Assembly: GCA_958437935.1 (NCBI GenBank)
Contig: CAUBPS010000002.1
Span: forward strand, 62,001-126,000
DNA length: 64,000 bases
Direction of reading: 5' to 3'
Source: an uncultured Collinsella sp.
Lineage (GTDB): Bacteria > Actinomycetota > Coriobacteriia > Coriobacteriales > Coriobacteriaceae
This document shows, in pieces, positions 60,696 through 64,000 of this stretch. The notes below the pieces were generated by a model that was given only the letters and a program-made list of their open reading frames with translations, did not search any database and was not told where the DNA came from. Within the stretch, counting starts at the first letter, position 1. Each line of letters begins with the position of its first letter. The position numbers and the translations under genes were made by a program.

Positions 60696-61390
60696 AACGC
60701 GCCTTTATGTCCGAGCTCGCCATCGTTCGTACGCTCATCCCGAGCATCACGGGCGTCGGCCTATTCATCTTTGTCGTGCTGACCCTTGCCAACGCGTCGG
60801 ATGGCGATTCCGGCATGAGCGCCGGCGCCTGTGCGGTCAGCGCAATGTCGCCCATCATAATCATGAACTCGCTAGCTGGCTACGATAACCAAAACGGCTG
60901 GGAGCGTTATCGAGCAACGTTGCCCTTCTCGCGCAAAGACATTATTTGCGCACGCTACCTGTGCATCGTTGTCTTCTCGGTCGTCATGGCATGCGCGGCT
61001 ACGCTTCTGAACATCCTCGTCCTTCCGCTCTTCGACCCCATGGGCATCCCTTCGACATGCCAGACGATCTTTGAAATCGCAACCGCCTCGGCGGCATCGA
61101 TGCTCATCTCCCTCATGATGGTATTCTTGACACAGCCGCTGTTCTTCCGATTTGGACACATGGAGGCGCTGCGCCTATCCCTTGGCCTGTTTGCCCTGTT
61201 TGGCTGCGGCACCATGGCAATGCTGAGTTCCTCCAACCCCATCAGCAACTGGCTTATGTCGATTGCCGGGGCGAATCCCGATCCTGCCGTCCTTGGCTGT
61301 CTGTGTGCAGGAATTGCCGTACTGGCGCTCGCACTATGCGCAATCAGCTGCACCGTCAGCACCAAGGTTTATCGAGTACGCGATCTGTAG
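60692..61390 (+). CDS. ABC-2-type permease
   Basis: A 232-residue membrane protein with six helices, resembling the ABC-2 permeases of the YtrA-regulated/PmtB-like exporters. A GYDNQNGWERYRATLPFSRKDIICARY loop (shown in part: NGWERYRATLPFSRKDII) after helix 2 is the family hallmark. It overlaps the ATPase gene by ATGA. The three-gene operon ends here. Confidence 0.88.
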   Translation: MKRAFMSELAIVRTLIPSITGVGLFIFVVLTLANASDGDSGMSAGACAVSAMSPIIIMNSLAGYDNQNGWERYRATLPFSRKDIICARYLCIVVFSVVMACAATLLNILVLPLFDPMGIPSTCQTIFEIATASAASMLISLMMVFLTQPLFFRFGHMEALRLSLGLFALFGCGTMAMLSSSNPISNWLMSIAGANPDPAVLGCLCAGIAVLALALCAISCTVSTKVYRVRDL

Positions 61391-61480
61391 CCACACGAGT
61401 CTCAATCCGCGAAGGACGCGATCGCCGCCCCTCCCCGCAAATCCGTGGCAAAGGGCATGTCCCCGGCGTGCGCCACTGTA

Positions 61481-62767
61481 CTACTTGCGCAGCGGCTTGG
61501 GCAGTGGAATGCCGGCGGCGATGACGGCCGCGATGATCATGCAGACGATACCCTTGAGTGGGAAGCACATGAGCAGCAGGCCCACGACCATGACGGGCTG
61601 ACGCATAACGGCGCCCATCGTCGAGGCCGTGCAAACGGCGACGCAAAAGACCGGATCGGCGCCGGTGAGGATAGCAAGGCCATAGCCCAGGCTTACGCCC
61701 GAGAAGATAACCGGGAAGAAGTGGCCGCCGCGCCAACCAAGGTTGATGAGGGCGGGCGTCAGCATGGCCTTAACAAGACCGGTCGCGATAAGCACGCCGG
61801 CGGGAATGGTCAGATAGGTTTCCATAAGCACGTCGGCCTGCGTCTCGCCGGCAAACATGGTGTAGGGCAGGACCGTTCCGCAGATGGCGAGCGCCAGACC
61901 AGCCAGCATTGCCTTGACGACAGGGCGCTCCCCTATGGCATGGGACAGTGCCTCGCTTGCATGCTCAGAGACAAAGTACAGCCAGCCGCATACGGTGCCG
62001 ACCAACGCCAGCGGAATGAGCCAGACAAGCTCCAGGTTGCCCACCTCGGCAGCCTCGAACCTGGGCATGCCCATACCGCCGCCCACAAGCTGGCCGAGAA
62101 GCAGATAGGTACCCAAACCGCCAGCAATCGCGATGCCGTAGACCACGGTCTTCTGTGCCTTGGGCAACTTGATGGTGATCTCGTCAGACGCGGAGTCCTC
62201 GCCATCGGCGCTGCCGGCAAGCGGGGCCACAAAGCCAAAGACGGGCGCGGTAAAGAGTGCCGTCAGCGCGGCCTGGGTGCCCAACAGCGTGAGCTCCCTA
62301 AACTCGGCGCCAAAGCGACGCATGCGGTCGCCGACCCAGCTGCAAAGACCCGCGATAACGCCGGTCAGTCCGGCCTCCGGTCCAATACTTCCGCCAAACA
62401 GCAGCGGCAGCAATGCCGCGAGCGAAAGCTTGCCCAGATTGTCATACGGGTAGCGTCCGTCTTGCTTAACCTTAGCCATCACCTGGTTGAGGTCATCGGT
62501 CTTGGTACCCGTAAGCTTTTCGTACAGACCGATCAGCAGGCCGCCCAGCAAGCAGACAAAAAACGGGTACGGCAGAAAGCCAAACGGGCCGCTGGCAAGC
62601 TCGGGCGAAGCGACGCCCAGCGCGTGCGGAATCTCGGTCCATAGATAGTCGATACCGTGCTCCATCGCAAAAAAGAACAGCCAGACCGCGGCGCCTGCGA
62701 ACGCACCGGTCACGGCAACGCTAACTAAAAACAGCGCTCGGTTTTTGGGTTTTGCAAGGCTATCCAT
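61481..62767 (-). CDS. ClC-family chloride channel/transporter
   Basis: A 428-residue integral membrane protein with about ten helices. The anion-selectivity region is GGSIGPEAGLTG (family GSxGP and GxEGP sites), and GWRGGHFFPVIFSG matches the later GxFxP motif. The gating Glu position in GPEAG is present. Whether it is a channel or a Cl-/H+ exchanger cannot be decided. GGGAGG precedes the ATG at 62767. Confidence 0.88.
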   Translation of the reverse strand: MDSLAKPKNRALFLVSVAVTGAFAGAAVWLFFFAMEHGIDYLWTEIPHALGVASPELASGPFGFLPYPFFVCLLGGLLIGLYEKLTGTKTDDLNQVMAKVKQDGRYPYDNLGKLSLAALLPLLFGGSIGPEAGLTGVIAGLCSWVGDRMRRFGAEFRELTLLGTQAALTALFTAPVFGFVAPLAGSADGEDSASDEITIKLPKAQKTVVYGIAIAGGLGTYLLLGQLVGGGMGMPRFEAAEVGNLELVWLIPLALVGTVCGWLYFVSEHASEALSHAIGERPVVKAMLAGLALAICGTVLPYTMFAGETQADVLMETYLTIPAGVLIATGLVKAMLTPALINLGWRGGHFFPVIFSGVSLGYGLAILTGADPVFCVAVCTASTMGAVMRQPVMVVGLLLMCFPLKGIVCMIIAAVIAAGIPLPKPLRK

Positions 62768-62892
62768 CGGGTCCTCCCGTGGTCAAAATCGACAAGGATA
62801 CGTTTTATTGTAGAGCGAGCGTTGCCCGAACGAACCAACCATCTGCGCTGCAAACGGCACCATTGGGAGTCATAGTGGGGCAGGCTCAAGAC

Positions 62893-63426
62893 TTATCCGT
62901 TAATAATCGAGGCAATCTCGCGCAAATCGTCGGCAAAGTAGATGCCGTGCTGGCGCTGCGGGCTCGACAGGCCCTTATCGATCATGTGTTCGAGCAAGGC
63001 CTCCAGGTCGTTGTAGTACCCATCCAGGTTATACAGGATGCACGGCGCGTTGAGGTGTCCCAGCGACACCGCGGACATGACCTCGGCAATCTCCTCGAGC
63101 GTGCCCGTGCCACCCGGAAAGGCGACGAACGCATCACCGAGTTCGATCATCTTCGCCTTGCGCTCGGCCATATCGCTCGTCACGATGAGGTCATCGATGC
63201 CGTCGTGTTGGAACTCCGCCTCGATAAAAAAGCTCGGCTCCACGCCCGTCACGTGGCCACCGGCATCGAGCACGCTATCGGCGAGCGCACCCATCAGGCC
63301 CGACTTGGACCCGCCGTATACCAGTGCGTGGCCGTTGGCACCAATCCACGTGCCGAGCTCTCGCACCGCGGGCAGAAACGCCGGGTCGTTACCGACGCTG
63401 GCGCCCAGGTATACCGTGATATTCAA
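62893..63426 (-). CDS. LOG-family protein (nucleotide 5'-monophosphate phosphoribohydrolase-like)
   Basis: A 177-residue protein of the LOG/TIGR00730 family. GASVGND, LVYGGSKSGLMG and the active-site motif PGGTGTLEEI are all present; Arg and Glu of the ERKAKM region complete the site. LOG enzymes cleave nucleoside monophosphates to base and ribose 5-phosphate; these were formerly annotated lysine decarboxylases. The start is a TTG at 63426 with GAGGGG upstream. It follows the K+ channel gene by 37 bases. Confidence 0.88.
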   Translation of the reverse strand: MNITVYLGASVGNDPAFLPAVRELGTWIGANGHALVYGGSKSGLMGALADSVLDAGGHVTGVEPSFFIEAEFQHDGIDDLIVTSDMAERKAKMIELGDAFVAFPGGTGTLEEIAEVMSAVSLGHLNAPCILYNLDGYYNDLEALLEHMIDKGLSSPQRQHGIYFADDLREIASIING

Positions 63427-63463
63427 TATTCAGTCCCCCTCGTCGTGACGCGCGACGCCCGTT

Positions 63464-63889
63464 CTAACGTTGGCGCCGGCGATATTCGCGCACACGGCGC
63501 GACAGGTCGGCGAGCTCGTCGCGGTCGAGCTCTTCCAAATGCTCAAGATCGTCCATAAAGCGCGCCATGGTGTCTTTTTGGCGCATCTTGATGAGCGTAT
63601 TGCAGTAGCTCACCGCCACGCCCGTGAGCATAGCGATGTAGAAGATGCTGATGACGCTCAAGATGACGGTGATGGCGCGGGCAACCGGCGTCTCGGCCGG
63701 AATGTCGCCAAAGCCGATGGTCGATACCGTCTCAAAGCTAAACCAGAGCCCGTCGCCAAAGGTAAGAGTCGTGGGCTCGGACAGCCAGACGGCCGTCGAG
63801 CAGAGCAGGTAGAAGACGAGGAACAGACCCGTGATACGCACGAAGCCCGCCTGGCGCAACACATCGGCAAGCGTCCTCAGCTTTTTCAT
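63464..63889 (-). CDS. Two-helix potassium channel
   Basis: A 141-residue ion channel of the KcsA type. Helix 1 (ITGLFLVFYLLCSTAVWL), pore helix and filter TIGFGD (57-62), and helix 2 (AITVILSVISIFYIAMLTGV) are clear; a charged C-terminal coil follows. TIGFGD is an accepted variant of TVGYGD. No ligand domain is attached. The ATG at 63889 follows AAGGGG. With Kup at 20 kb this gives two K+ systems in the window. Confidence 0.88.
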   Translation of the reverse strand: MKKLRTLADVLRQAGFVRITGLFLVFYLLCSTAVWLSEPTTLTFGDGLWFSFETVSTIGFGDIPAETPVARAITVILSVISIFYIAMLTGVAVSYCNTLIKMRQKDTMARFMDDLEHLEELDRDELADLSRRVREYRRRQR

Positions 63890-63950
63890 CGCGACCCCTT
63901 CCGCGAGCAATCAATCACATTCGCTCGGTATTGTCCCACATCCGGCAGCT

Positions 63951-64000
63951 AGGGACGTTCCTTTTGTGCCGGCAGAAGGGGACTGTCCCCAAGTGCCGGC
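63951..64000. repeat. GTCCC-family repeat at the right edge
   Basis: AGGGACGTTCC, then GCCGGCAGAAGGGGACTGTC and CCCAAGTGCCGGC: GCCGGC arms with inner GGGGAC-T-GTCCCC. It is homologous to 51361-51405 and may continue beyond the window. Confidence 0.7.

Overview
The window is a high-GC, gene-dense bacterial chromosome segment. Gene content suggests a strictly anaerobic gut actinobacterium of the Coriobacteriia, most likely Collinsella or a close relative: a bile salt hydrolase, a reverse rubrerythrin, PdxS/PdxT, many LysR regulators, c-di-GMP proteins, and short palindromic repeats in many gene gaps. The genus is inferred from this content and was not checked by any search. I found 59 protein-coding genes (one cut by the left edge, one frameshifted), one clear TPP riboswitch, one probable preQ1 riboswitch, many intrinsic terminators and several families of intergenic repeat. 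I saw no tRNA, rRNA, CRISPR array, transposase or phage module.

Layout. 1-5.1 kb: iron alcohol dehydrogenase, rubrerythrin, then a nuclease-like gene bracketed by two copies of a ~120 bp inverted-repeat-ended element. 3.6-6.7 kb: vitamin B6 locus, with the MocR/PdxR regulator divergent from pdxS-pdxT. 7.1-11.2 kb: a winged-helix protein with an RGG tail, an MFS exporter, a short peptide-deformylase homologue and a LysR regulator. 11.3-16.4 kb: a catabolic operon (amidohydrolase, two ceramidase-fold proteins, a frameshifted PTS EIIBC). 16.6-20.2 kb: an HTH-aminotransferase fusion and a LysR/EamA pair. 20.3-26.5 kb: Kup potassium uptake, bile salt hydrolase, a degenerate deformylase homologue, a purine permease and an esterase. 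26.7-29.8 kb: a MetE-like methyltransferase with a LysR regulator and a MET-box-like site, plus a HAD phosphatase. 29.9-31.9 kb: riboswitch-controlled thiamine salvage (thiM, a YqgV-type gene, thiE). 32-37.6 kb: patatin and two related GGDEF proteins. 37.7-40.6 kb: flavodoxin-like protein, ArsC-fold protein, COG0523 GTPase, trmL. 40.7-47.6 kb: two related AAA ATPases around a uvrA2-type gene, and a TetM-like GTPase. 47.9-58.9 kb: small-molecule and RNA modification genes (GNAT, rsmJ, rlmA), a MATE exporter, a second LysR/EamA pair, ung, SDR, a Q-precursor-type transporter, prfC. 59-64 kb: an array of four palindromes, a GntR/ABC exporter operon, a ClC channel, a LOG protein and a K+ channel.

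The genes describe a host-associated anaerobe that detoxifies oxygen (rubrerythrin) and bile salts, makes B6 de novo, salvages thiamine and probably queuosine precursors, and controls small operons with adjacent one-component regulators. The most unusual signals are non-coding: the paired terminal-inverted-repeat elements near 2-3.7 kb, the four-palindrome array near 59 kb, and a dispersed set of hairpins whose arms differ but which share a GTCCC-containing core. Among proteins, several paralogues have lost the residues that define their family's chemistry.
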